From Euptelea pleiosperma (lineage: Eukaryota; Streptophyta; Magnoliopsida; Ranunculales; Eupteleaceae), in the NCBI GenBank assembly GCA_035048495.1, contig CM068540.1, forward strand, positions 16,414,829 to 16,478,828: 64,000 nucleotides of DNA, written 5' to 3'. Under the pieces are notes generated by a model. It saw only the letters and a program-made list of their open reading frames with translations. It was not told where the DNA came from and searched no databases. Every line of letters begins with the position of its first letter. The first letter of the stretch is position 1. A program made the translations under genes and the position numbers. Shown in pieces: positions 13,701 through 27,400 of the stretch.

Positions 13701-16700
13701 ACGCGAGGCATCTCGATTTCTAAATGAACTCTTGCAGTTGTATAATTTGAGGCATTGTCTGCAATGATTTTGCACGACATTTTCTCTACCCACATGCTCA
13801 TCAATTCATTTATTTATAAATTCATAAATGAATTTTTCATCCTTAACCTTCCCCTCTGTAGATTCAGAATACAAAAATACTGTACCCATGGGGGAAGTCG
13901 CCAACCAATTTTTGTGGTTTCAATGTCTGTTGTCCTGCCAACAATCAAACATTATAGAACACCTTATCTCTTCCCAAGATTTCCTAACCTCACTAACAAA
14001 TTCTGATGCTTTTTGTTTTAATGCAGTCAACCATTTAGTCCTCACTGTTTCACTGCTTGGAAGCACATAACTAGGACCATGGCTTGAAACTGCTTGCATA
14101 ACACATAAAAATTCTGGATATCTCAAAACATTGAATGCTATGTTGTTGGCAACAAACATTCTAGAGATTTCAAGATCTGCCGTCTCTTTCTCATTTTTCC
14201 TAAGCACTACATTCAATGTTCGTTGTTGACCAGCCCTCCCCATGACCCCAATGGCTTGAGATTGTGAACTTGAACTGTTGGAGTTTACGCCCCACTTCCG
14301 ACGTGGGTGTCTCAAGTGGGCTACGTCCCACTTCCCATGTGGGTGTTCTTTTTGGGTTATCACTATTCACGTGAATAGTGGTGTGTGAATAATGTCACGT
14401 GAATAGTGCTACTCTTTCGTAAGGGTTCTCCCCATCATATATATACAGTGTGTGAGAGAATGAATTAACAATTCATTATTTCCTCTTCCCACAACCTCTC
14501 TCTAACCCTAATCTCCTTCACCACCTTCCGCTTCCATTACACTTTTTCTCACTTCTCTCTATAACCTTCATTTATTGGTTACAACCTTATTTACAACATG
14601 GTAGCTCTAGGGCATGTTTCTTTGTCCTCTAGAGCCTCCATTTCAATTTATGATTGTTATGTGAGCATCTGGAGCCGTAAGAACTTTTTGGAGAAATCTT
14701 AGAGAGCTTTCCTACGCGATTTGTGGATATATCTGGAGGCAAAACACCAGAGGATCTTATTTCCTGGCTTGTTTTTTTCCCCTCAGTTGTATCAGAGATC
14801 CAGTCGCAGTCCTCTTCTCAAGCTTCTGCAATAGTTTTTCGGTCAACACGCTTCTCGAGGTTTTTTTTTGTCTTTTATTTCCTCGAGATCCGCACCACAG
14901 TAGGACTCCTTGTCCTAGCCGCCCTCTCTAGTATCCTCCCAAGGACTGTCAGACGATCGTTTCACATATTTCTGACCATCGGAGCTCTTGTTTCCAAAAA
15001 ATCAACCCGATCTCAGATATTGAGTTTTTTATTTTTTCGTGATTCGTGCAACGGGAGGTCTCTCTGACCTAGACGCCCCTTCTAGATTACTTATCCGGAC
15101 ATTCAGAAACTTGGTTCGGATGATTCCGATCATCCGAACCCTAGTTTCCAAAAATCGCCGGATCTTTATCTAATTTTGGGTTTTGATTTTCTTCCAAAAT
15201 CAGACCTCTCTGGGCCCTCCTGCCCTAGGTGCACCACTCCTTGGGCCTAAGGGAGCCTCTAGACCTCGCTTCGGATTTTTGGAAGCCTCCGGTACACTAC
15301 CTGCTATTTGGTGGTCCTGCTCCTATGAGTTCCACCGAGGCCACATCTGAGATATCTGACTCTTCCTTTGATGGTCGTTCATTGACTCATGGCTCTCATG
15401 GAGATCACAACTCTTATCTCTGCATCACCACAGTGAAACACGATCGCACCACAAATCACCATGAAGGAACACATTCTTCACATCCAGCTGATGCAAAGGC
15501 CATTCTTGGTTTGCTTCTACAGACAACAAAACCCTAATGGAGTTCATCTTTGCCATAGGTGCAAAGGTCTCCACATAGTCAATCCCGTAGGTTTGAGTGT
15601 ATTCTTTGGCTACCAGTCTGGCCTTATACTTCTCTACTGACCCATCGGCCTTGTACTTCACTGTGAACACCTATCTGCATCCAACCGGCTTCTTGCCTCT
15701 TGGCAAGTCAACAAGCTCCCAGGTTTTGTTCTTATCCCAAGTACTTGAGAAGCCCCAGATCTTTGGTCTCAAACTCCCTTGCTAGATGATTCTTTAGCTT
15801 GATCACCTCCTCTGCATCATTTCCTGTCATAATGATGCCATCAACATAGACGATGAGGGCCGTAGTGCTCTTCCCTAGGTGCTTCACAAATAGGGTGTGA
15901 TCGGCTTGGCTTTGAGTATATCCCAGCTTCTTCACTGCTAGAGTGAACCTCTCAAACCAAACTCTAGGGGATTGCTTAAGCCCATAGAGGGCTTTCCTCA
16001 ATTGACATACCTTGTTGCTGTCCCCTGGGGGAGTGAACCCTAGAGGAGGTACCATATAGACCTCTTTATGCAGATCACCATGAAAGAACGCATTCTTCAC
16101 ATCCAGCTGATGCAAAGGCTATGCTTGGTTTGCTGCTACAGACAACAAAACCCTGAAGGAGTTCATCTTTGCCACAGGTGCAAAGGTCTCCACATAGTCA
16201 ATCCCGTAGGTCTGAGTGTACCCTTTAGCTATCAGTCTGGCCTTGTACTTCTTTACTGACACATCGGCCTTGTACTTCACTGTGAACACCTATCTGCATC
16301 CGATCGGTTTCTTGCCTCTTGCCAAGTCAACAAGCTCCCATGTTTTGTTCTTATCCAGTGCCTTCATTTCTTCTACCATATCAGCTTTCCATCTACGATG
16401 TGCTATCCCTTCTGCCACGGAAGAGTGAGTGGGATTGGTGGAAACTGATGTGATAAAGGCTCCGTATGAAGGTGACAAGGCATCGTAGGAAAAGAAGTTG
16501 CTCAAAGGATGTTGAGTACAACTTCTGATGCCTTTTCTAATAGCAATAGGAAGATCAGAATCATCGGTAGACAAGGGAATGACAGGTATAGGGAGAGATG
16601 GAGGATTACTTGGATCCGAGGAAGGAACCACTGGTCTTGGATTAGCTGTGACTGTCGCCTTTCTGCTATAAACTTTGAGCTCCTTCTGAGTTCCAGGACC

Positions 16701-19700
16701 ACTATCAATCACACTAGTAGTATGAGTGGGTGGAGGCCTCTCAAACTTTAGAGGAGGAGATAGGGATATAATAGGAAGATGAACATTCCACCTCTCTTCA
16801 TTACTACTCTCCCCCTGAAGAGAGGTGGGAGAGAAAAAAGAAAGATCCTCGCGGAAGGTGACATCCATGCATACAAACTTCTTCCCAGAGGATGGATGGT
16901 AACACTTGTACCCTTTATGGGTAGAGGAGTAACCGAGAAAGACGCACTATAGTGTTTGGGATCTAGTTTGGTGCGATGAGGACCAAGGATATGTACATAA
17001 CATACACACCCAAAGATGCGAGGTGGAACATAGAAAAGAGGAGAATCAGGGGAAAGAACCTGAAGATGAGATTTAAAATTGAGAACACGAGAGGGTATTC
17101 TGTTGCTCAAGTAGGCAGTCGTCAACACAACATCTGACCAATAGGTCTTGGGGACATGAGAGCCAATCAAAAGAGATCTAGCTATCTCAGTCAAATGTCG
17201 CATTTTTCTCTCAGCTACACCATTCTGTTGAGGGGTGTAGCTGCAAGAATTTTGATGACAAATCCCATGGTCAAGAATGTAGTGTTGAAGCCCCCCAAAC
17301 ATGTATTCTCCACCTTGGTCAGTACGAAGAACCTTGATGGAGATACCGTACTGAGTTTGGATTATCTTATGAAAACCCTGAAAGATGGAATGAGCTTCAT
17401 CGTTGGTTTTCATGAGATAAACCCATGTACACCTAGTATGATCATCCAAAGGAAACGAAGTAGCGGAAGCCAAAGATAAAAGTAGTGGGGAAGGTCCCCA
17501 TACATCAGAATGCTCAATATCAAAACAAGTAGAACTTCGATTACCTCTAGAGGGATAAGTGGATCTACAATGCTTAGAGAGCTCACAGGTCTCACAGTGT
17601 TAAGCAGAAAAAGAAACAGAAGTAAACAAACTAGGAAATAAAAGTTTCAAATATTGAAAAGAGACATGCCCCAGCCGGGCATGCTAGTTCAAGACAACAT
17701 CTATCCTACTACTACTACTAGCAGAAGACTGTAGTGCTGTGGGCTCTGAAAGGTGTCCATCCAGAAGGTAGAGGCCGTTAGCTTCATGTCCAGTGCCAAT
17801 CGTCCAAATCGTCTCTAGGTCCTGAAAGACACAAGAAGTAGGGGAAAAAGTGACACTACAGTTTAGGTTTTTTGTCAAAGCACTAACAGAAAGTAGGTTT
17901 GAAGTAAATCTAGGAACATGCAAAACAGATGTAAGAATTAATTGAGGAGAGGGAATGATATTCCCTTTCCCAGACACAAAAGATAAGGTGCCATCTGCTG
18001 TTCTCACCTTGTCTCGGTCAGAACAGATAGAATAATTAAAAAATAAAGAAGACAAGCCCGTCATGTGTTCCGAAGCCCTTGAATCGATAATCCAAGTGGG
18101 GTTGGATGATGGGAGAGACACATGATGAGCAGGTCTAGTGTTACCTGACTAGGCAAAAGAGGTGGATGATGTGGCAGAAGGACCATCAAGCTGTTGAAGC
18201 AGTCGTCGAAGGGCCTGCATACTCAGTGGCTGAAAAACTACTAGGAGGAGCTGAAGGAAGAGGACTCGCCAGAGACTGTCCTGGAGTAGGAACAGAAGAA
18301 TCAACACTGACTGTATGAGCGTTGGATGAGGCTGGCTGGCTAGGACCCCCATGCAGCTTCCAACATTTGTCACGCACATGCCCTAACTTGCTGCAAAAAT
18401 CACACTTGGGCCTCTCTCTAGTCAAAGACTTCTCAGAAAAAGGTCCAGTAGGAGCATAAGATGGAGCTGAGATAGTCGGACAAGATGGGCCCCCTCGAAG
18501 GCTGCTGTAACTGCTGAGGCTGATAAGCAGGAGAAGCTGCTAGCGCTGATCGCTCTAGAAGGGGATGCTTACTCTGAAGAGAGATCCGCTTACTCTCCTC
18601 ACTCTGAAGATAGGCGTACACCTCATTGAGAGAGGGAAGATCCATCCTACTACTAAAGATCTGAACACGGGCAAGCTCATAAGACGGATTGAGCCTAGCA
18701 AGGAAGTCGAAGATCCGACCCTTCTCTATATAACGGCGAAAGGGAGCAATCTTTGATGGATTAAGAGGCTGATACGAGTAGTAATGATCAAGCCCCTGCC
18801 ACAAGGTACGAAGAGCGGTATAGTATTGAGAGAGGGACTTCTCTCTCTGTCGAAAGTGGGAGATAATCTGTCACAGTTGAAATGCCCGGCCTATGTTCTA
18901 CTGTTGTGAGTAAGTCTTCTCAGTGATCTCCCAGACCTCTTGCGCTGTGCGCATAAAGAGGAAACTCTCACTGATATCAGACTCCCTGGAGTTGAGGGGC
19001 CATGACATGACAGTAAGATCATCTGTCTGCCATTGTCGGTAAGAGGGATCGGTCTTGGGAGGCTCAACTGTATCCCCTATAGCGTGACCCAACTTCCCAC
19101 GGCCTCCAATAAACAACCGTGCTGCCCGAGCCCAGCGCAAATAGTTTTTGCCGTTTAGCTTCACTGATGTGATCTGTAAGCTAGGGTTCTCATAGGCCAA
19201 GTGATGCACCATAGGGCCTCCAATACCAGTGGAGGGAACATCCGTGCTCACATTTGACCCTGATGGAGAAGCCAAGGAGGGTGGAGTCACCAAGGGAGGC
19301 GGTGGATCTGCCATGAGGAATTACGGCCAAAGAAATTATCGAAGTACCAGATTAAAGATCAAATCGAGATTTGGATAAGGCTTAATTACCACAGAAAGAG
19401 CCAAGAAACATCTGAATAGGTCATAATAGGCATTTTAAGACTCAAGAAGTCTCCCAAGTAAGAACTAAGAAGAAGGAAGGGAGTCAATAAACACCCAAAT
19501 TAACCTCAAATTTGAGAAATAAGGGGTCGAATGAGGAGGATATGTAGCGTGGAGATGCAAGGGACCTTACCATGGCTAACAAACTGCTGAAGAAGAAGTT
19601 TAGAGGTGATTGGAGGGATTGTTGGACCAAACCGAAGGTCGTCGAAGCGGAATAAGTCGCCGGCGGTAACTTAGGGAAAGAAAAGTTCCCACAGATTTCA

Positions 19701-22700
19701 ATACTCAGTGAAAGTTCGAAAATGAACTATCCACATGTTCCACAGATTGGGGAGGACTAGATCGAAGCAACAAACGCCCCGAAAAAGTTCATTTTTGGTT
19801 CGGAAATCTAGTTGGTTTACAAACTGATTTTTCCGAAAAATTCACGAATATCAACCAAAAAACAACCCAAATGAATCCAAAAAATTCCCAAAAAATAGGA
19901 AAAAAAAACTCTATCAAGTGGTGAAGTTTCAGTTGACCTCGATTTTTGTGTCCATATGGCTGATGCCGTCAGCCGTATGGTCAGATGACGTCAACGGACG
20001 TCAGATTGCTCCTGGTTTGTCTTCAAGAATGCTCCGGTAAGCCTCGGCGGCGGATGACTCTGATACCAAGTTGAATTTGAGGAATTTGGGTTATGGTTAG
20101 GTTTGGAGAAGAGAGAAGAGAGAGTAGAGAAGAGAGGGAGAAAGGATGTCAATTGTGCTTAGGTCACAATGACTCCATAAATCTTATTTATATGAAAGGA
20201 ATTACAGAAAGGACAAGTATACCCCTTTTGGGGGGTATTTACATAACTACCCCTATTACATGAAAAATATGTATTTCTACGTATCTGATAACAACTCCCA
20301 AGTGGAAAATTTCATCGAGCTTTATGAACTAGAGCAAGAGATATCTTGTTTTTGTTAGGGGAGGTGAAGCTTGGTACATATTATGCTTCACTTCGAAGCA
20401 AATGGAGGAGATCGATCACTACTAGAGTTACTCCCCCAAGTGCCCAGATGACGTCAAGTCCTTCAAGGCTATAGTTGAACGTTTCCGGATCTTCCAGTTT
20501 CTCTCCGGTCTTCATCCTAGCTTTGAGGGAGCTCGTGTTCGGATCCTTGGCAGGGATCCTGCCCCCACCTCTCTAGCACAGGCGTATGCTTACATTCAGG
20601 GGGAGGACAGTCGCCACTCAGCTATGGAACTCTGCAGTGGGAGTGATACTGTGGACCGATCTGCCCTGGCTGCTGCCAATCAAAAGGGCCAGAAATCCAG
20701 TTCAAAGGAGTTTGGGGCCATTTGGAGCCATTTTCATGGGTATCAATGCTAAAAAAGATGACTGTAAACCATCTCATTCATAGCATCCATTTCATCCATG
20801 GTTCAAAGTCTTGTTCCTTCCATCTCATTCCGTCGTTGTTGAGATTTCTTGTTCCAGTAAGTTATCGAGGTGGTACTAAAAAACCCCAATATAAGTAATT
20901 TAAAACTTGTTTTATTGTCTTTGTAACACATGTAGAAGATAACACATTTTTAGCTTCATAAAGCAATTAAAAATCAGATAATGTAATGTAAATTCGTATC
21001 TTTGCATATTGAGAGACATCAAGTTTTATTTCAACGTCTTATTATGTCTCAGTCTAGACGTCTCGTTCCATAAGCTTATTGAGAAGCTGAACGAGACCAA
21101 GATTTTAAACCTTGATTTCATCCCAGTTAGGTGCATTATGTGTAAAAAAGAAGTGTGGATTTTGGTACGCTGCGAGATGGTGAGAGAAGTTTGGTGTTTG
21201 TTTCTAAGCTACTTCAATTATAATGGGTTATCCTCAAAGGATTCACAGATTTCATCCTCGGTTGGAACTTTGGTCGATTTGGAGCAGGTGGAAAAATTCT
21301 ATGAATAGTCCTACCTATGCCATTAGCTGGAGGTTATGAAAGGAGTGGAATAGAAGAGTTCTTGAAGGTGTAACTTGGAACCCTTTGGAAATATGCAATG
21401 CACTTTGGAAGATGTGGGTGGAGTGGTGCCTAGTATTGAAGGAGGTTTAGTGAATCCAAGTGATGGATCTTTTATTAAATTGGCAGCAAGTTCTATATAA
21501 CAGAGCCATCAAAGAGAAGAGAACAGTGGAAAAAGCCTCCAGAGGGTTGCTTAAAAATGTATATGGATGGTATTCCGTTAGTAGGTCCAAGGCTTGCTGG
21601 TATTGGTGGTGTATTCCGAGACAAGAGGTGAAAAAAAGTCAATGCATTATCTAGTTCCATTTGCTTGGCAGAATTTAGTGTATCTGAAATTTTGACAATG
21701 CTTTAGGGACTCAACATTTCAACCATAATTGTGTTCGTCTCTAATAGTTGAAGGAGACTCCTTCAATGCTATAAAGTGGGAAAGTGGCACAGACCAATCT
21801 CCCAGGATATTTGTGAATATTATAGAAAATATTAGAGAATTGGTTGGAGTATGGATCATTATATTTCACATACACGCCGTAGTGTCAACGATGTGGCGAT
21901 TCTGGCTAAAAATGGTGTACGTAGAAATACTGTTTATTGGAGACATTATTCTCTAGGTTCCTGTAATTTTTGTTTCTTTGCATGATGCCTTGTCCCTTCT
22001 TTTTTATATTTTCTTAATCAGTAAACGAATTTCGTTAATTATTGAAAAAATGTATGCTGACGTTATTTTTAACAGAGAAAAAGAGAGATAACCAAGGGAT
22101 TGGAATGCAATACTATGAATATTTTGCACGAGTTTTACTTTTTGTTCTTTTTACATACAAGTAAATAAATAAAGACAATGTAGTATGTGTATTATATGCA
22201 TTAGTGAGATTTTATTTGGTCAATGTGGCAAGGTCCAGCATGGTGCTGTTTTTGCTGGTTCTTCTGTGCATGGTTATACTCAATTTATCTGGATCTAATG
22301 GCTGGTATGGGTGTAACTGTGTGGTTGTCCTCAAAATTATTAATATTTCTTTTTTATTATCATCTGCAGCTTCAAGAATGCATAGGGTCTGCTGTCACTG
22401 CTATGGGACCAGAGAAGATACTTACTTTGATGCCTGTCTCTCTTCATGCAGAAAAGCTCATTTGTTCAAACATTTGGTTGGTACCAATTTTGAAGAAATA
22501 TGTCATTGGAGCATCACTAAAATATTTTATGGAGCATGTTGTGCCCCTTGTGGACTCTCTCCAGCGAGCTTGGAAGAAAGGTATCCGTGCTAATTTTCAA
22601 AAGAACATTTTCTTCTGCGAGTTGGGTAATTTTTACCCGAACTCTTCTTCATCATCTTCCTCTATCCGTGGTGCAAATTTTTGCTGTCTTGGAATGTATG

Positions 22701-24385
22701 TCTTGAGATTTGACTTGGACGGAACAAAACTATTGGTCTGTATCAAAAATATGGAATGTCTCAGTTTGTCTCGTCCATACAAACCGAGTCCAACCTCGAT
22801 ACAAACCGAGACGAACTGAGACTTTCAGAGTGTGGAATGTCTCAGGTATCCGTGCTGACTTATTGAAAAATTCAAAATAAACTTCTGTCAGAAAAGGAAA
22901 AACATTCATGTGGATGCAAGCATGCTTGTGGTTTTACAACCACTTTATCCGAAAAAAATTAATAAGAAAGCTATCATTCCTTACAATTCACAGCTCATTC
23001 CTTACTGTATGTATAAGCTTACAAAAAAAGAGAGAGAATCAACCCCAAGCTTCAGAGCCTTAGATTTTCTGGTTCCCACTTCCACGAAAGCCCTTAACTT
23101 TACTCTTTTGTTCCTTTATAATGTTTAGGTAGTTTGGTACTACCATAATATGGTACTACTAGGTATCATCTAGCACTATGATGTGATAAGGATACGGACA
23201 CAGGAAGCAGAGATACGATTCGACATTTTTCAAAATCAGGGACACATATGAACACAAGTATCCTATTTTGTAGTCTAAAATTTTTATTTTTTCAAATTTT
23301 TTCAACTTTTTATGAAGGATAGGTGGGGATACATGTCGATACCGTGTCTAGTGTCTGTATCCGTGTCGACACGACATGACACTGGTACGAGGCACAGGTA
23401 CAAGTGTCTGGGTATCAGGTCTAGCATTTGGAAAATCAGAAGCTGCGCCAATTGATTCATTAAATGAAACCCACAGTTAATTTTTTTGTAGATTTATGTC
23501 TATACGTATACATGTTTTAAGATGCACGTACAACTCTAATCATTCATTGGCGTGTATCGGTGAGAAGATGTGTCTTTTTAGTATAAATGGTTTTTAAGGT
23601 CATTTAATTGCTTTAAAAACTCTTCTTATGCTTATTTATGCATAAAATGCATTGTTTCGAGCTTGTTTCGAAATATCTCAGAATGTTTCAATTTATCTCG
23701 CGATTTTTTCATTTGTTTTGGAGTGTTTGCTCCCTCTTGGGGTTTGTCTCGGTTTTTCATTTGGATGAGATAAATCTTTGGAACGGGAATCGATCTTTAT
23801 ACTTAAGTTGCTGAGAATCTCTATACCTTGTTTGTCGGAAAGGTACCTGTGCTAATTATGCATGGAACATCTACTGTTCGGAGTTGGGTGTAATAAACCT
23901 ATCCCACCTTTTCTTTTCTTCTCTTTTATCTTTTTATAATTATTTTTTCAATCTTTACAGTTAATCCTTCTTATGAGAACCAGATGATGGAGATCATAAG
24001 TAGATCACCAGTATAAGTGTTTCTTGGATCCAACATCTCATATTATTGTGGATGTCAGCGGTCACAAAGTTGAATAAGCACCATCAAGGTTTTGAATTTC
24101 ATTTTCAGTATATATTTTGGTTAGCTTAGAAATGGAAATATTTCGATCAATATGGAATATACTGTAAATTTTGAAATTCTGGCTATATGATGGAGATGAT
24201 GGAAAAACATAGGAAATATGCAATGAAATTTTAGAAAATGATAAAATAAGCATGACAACACACTCATAAGAGTCATAACCTAGTATTCTACAACAACAAT
24301 GTCAAGCCCTGACATCCAGATTTCTAAATCTAGGGTCCAATGTTGTAGATCACATGTGGTATACATTAAGTAAAACGTGGTTTAA

Positions 24386-24416
<31 letters not shown>

Positions 24417-27400
24417 TAAAATTCTTACAACCATACAATCACATCAGTACTAAAACTAAATTACATTCCAAGTTTGAATAAACAAGTGAAAAGATCAAAC
24501 TAGTACATATAAAGATGTGTAACATAAGGAAAATATGTGGGCCCTCTCACCAATATGAAAACAAAATGAAACTCATCCAAAGAAGCTCCTTTAACAGTAG
24601 TATCATTCTACAAATCAACACAATAGGTTGAGTGAGCTAGAAAGCTCAATAACTAATCACATAGTAATAATAGTAGTGTTATTATTGGGAGAGACTGGAA
24701 AGAGCACTGCAGGCAAGTTTGGGGTTTCCTCCTTTGATCGGGAGAGCTGAGAGGTTAGAAGCACGTATTGGTACAGTGTGTGGAGAGGGATTTTAAAGAT
24801 TACTAAGAATTTTGCAAGAGGGGTCCGGTTTGAGGTAGGGTCAGGAAGTAGAATCAGATTCTGGGAGGATACCTGGTGCGGAGACAATTCCTTCCACGTC
24901 GATTTTCCTGAGTTGTACTCTATTTCTGAGCGGAAAAATCGGTCCATACAGGATTGCGCTCAAAATGAAGGGGAGGCAGAGGGGTGGAATCTGGGATTCA
25001 GAAGAAACCTTACTGATTGGGAAATCGAACCTCTTTCGAGATTATTATCCCTGTTGTAGGATGTCCACCTTCGGCCCTTAGTCTTGGATAGGAGGGTTTG
25101 GATTTGGACCAATGAAGGGTCTTTCTCGGTCTGTTCTTTTTATGAGGCGTTACAAGCTCAAGAAGGCTCCCCTTTTCCGATGGCTCTGATTTGGAAAACC
25201 AAGATTCCCTTTAAGGTGGCTTTCTTTGCATGGGAGGCTTCCTTAGGCAAGATTTTAACAGTAAATCATTGATCTCTAGAGGGTTCATTTTGGTTGATTA
25301 TAACTGGATGTGTAAGCACAATGAAGAATCTGTGGACCATATTTTGTTACACTGTGAGGTGGCTAGGGAGACATGGTCTTCGTTTCTAGCGGAGTTTGGG
25401 ATGAGCTAGGTGGTGCCAAAATCCATATTGGTATTCTTTCTCTGTTGGAAGACCAAAGCTTTTGCCACCCGAGGTAGTGTTTTGCGGAGGATGTTACTTC
25501 TTGCTATCATTTGGGGTATTTGGAAAGAGAGAAATGAAAGGGTCTTTCAAGGCTAGCATGTAGACCTGAATGGCATCATTCTCAACATCAAGGGGTTGAT
25601 GTACTTATGGTTGAAGGTGTTATTGGAATGTAGGGGCCTATTCTTCGAAGACTTCGTGTTCCGATGGAATATTCTATGTACGAGGGATGCAGCTTGAGTG
25701 GACGTTTGTATTTTTTCTTTTTGTTAGCTTAGCCTATGCATCTTGTAGGTCATCTCGACCTCTCTTGCTAAGGCCTCCTTGTTTCGGTAGTCTACCATCA
25801 ATAAAGCTTATATTTATCAAAAATAATAGTTTTTCCCTTTTTAAATATAATAATAGAAAATCGATGACAAATAAAATAAGGGAATTTAAAAATTGATAAA
25901 AAAATCAGTCTTTCTAAAACGCATACTAAATAGGTCAGACTATCAGAATACTGTGACCCATTTGATCACGTAGCAAGGTTAGACTCTCGCATGTTGATTT
26001 TACTATATGCTGGCGAAACACTATCGATGGGTTTTGGGTCTTGCACCCTAGGGCTACTCTCGAGATCCCTTATTGCTCTTTAAGGTGATCAACCTAGGGG
26101 TCCTGAAGGAAAATGCCCACATTTAGGATCTTTTACCCAAGGACATAAACCACATTCGGATTTTCTCACATACAATTCAAACAACTGAACTATAACATAA
26201 TAATGTCATCGTGTTTTGAAAGTAATACCATATTCAAAACTGATTCCAAAACAACTCAGTTACAAAAGTCTCTTTCTTATTTTCCAAAATTGAAAATTCT
26301 TAACTTATTATATCTTGGAAACAAAATTCTAAAATTCTAAACTTTTTGATAAGTGTAAGCTTTATTAAAGGCAAACGCCAAAAAAAGCCGATGCTAAGGA
26401 AGTCGAGATGACCTCTTAAAAGCAAGGACTAAACAAAGCAAACCCAAGGGAAGGAAGGATATCTCTAACTTCCATCCCTAGTACATAAAAGATCCCAATG
26501 AAAAACAAAATCTTCATAAAAAGACCCCTACATTCCAGATACATCTTAGACCATAAATACATCAATCCCCTGATGTTAAGGATGATAGTGGTCAAGTCTG
26601 CGCTCTTCCCATCAAACACTCTTTGATTTCCCTCCCTTCAAAGACCCCACATAACCGCGATGGAAGCATCCTCCATAAAGTTCTCCCTCTGGACGAGAAT
26701 GCATGGGATATACAACCGTGAAAGAGAGCCGAAATGGAACTCGGCATCACCCAACTCATCCCAAACTCTTGGAGAAACGACAACTAAACCTTTCTAGCCA
26801 TATCACAATGTAAAATCAATTTCATGTCATATATCCAATTGATAGACTTAAATCATAACAACTTGATTATCTCATAAATTAAAATTTATAAAGATTTAGG
26901 GGTAGCTAGTGGTCCTTCTCTTTTGTTCGGTGGTCATCGAGACCCCCTCCCCTTGTTTTTCCTATTTCAATAAAGATTTACCTTACCAAATTTTTTTTTA
27001 TAAAGAAGCTTCCAACAGTTGAGTTGGTCAGGGTGTGGGGCTTGTATCCACAGACCTGGGATCGAGTCTATGGTAATTCCCAAAGACCTGGGTTTGGTCC
27101 TGTACATACCTTAGGGTTAGGGGGGAATAATAAATATTTACCTATCAAAATAAATTATAACTTATACAAAATCAAAATAAACTGAAATATGCATGTATTG
27201 ATGAACATATATTTTCTTTACTAAAATTAGAAGGTAACAAGAATATCATTTTCATAATTTTTTTCCACAATATAATTTTTTAGAATTTTCTACAATGTTC
27301 TATGAATTTTCTACTATCTTAAAATAAAAATAACATTTAAAAATAAAAAATAAATAATAAATAAATAAAGCACAAATAAATAATTATTTACTTAACTGGA

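Larger units (their letters stand above)
15455..20293 (-). mobile_element. Copia B1, antisense, 3'-truncated and rearranged
   Basis: 5' LTR at 20072-20293 (TGAATTTGAGG...CTGATAACA on +). A PBS (reverse complement TTGGTATCAGAG) lies just inside at 20059-20071, with gag and pol on the minus strand. The 3' LTR and the end of RT/RNase H are absent. In their place the linker/RT start (15455-15744) occurs a second time downstream of the middle of RT (15745-16069). The element lies within the gag of Copia C1 and is closely related to B2 at 27970-34340. Confidence 0.85.

Noticed and set aside
14723..15067. 114-codon + strand ORF
   Set aside because: It lies in the non-coding leader of Copia C1; the same DNA in C3 is not open.
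707..22390. Direct splicing of exon 413-707 to an acceptor inside the exon at 22370 (CTTCAAG|AATGC)
   Set aside because: It would keep the frame, but would omit the 92-nt exon at 11228 that carries conserved family sequence and fits both phases perfectly.
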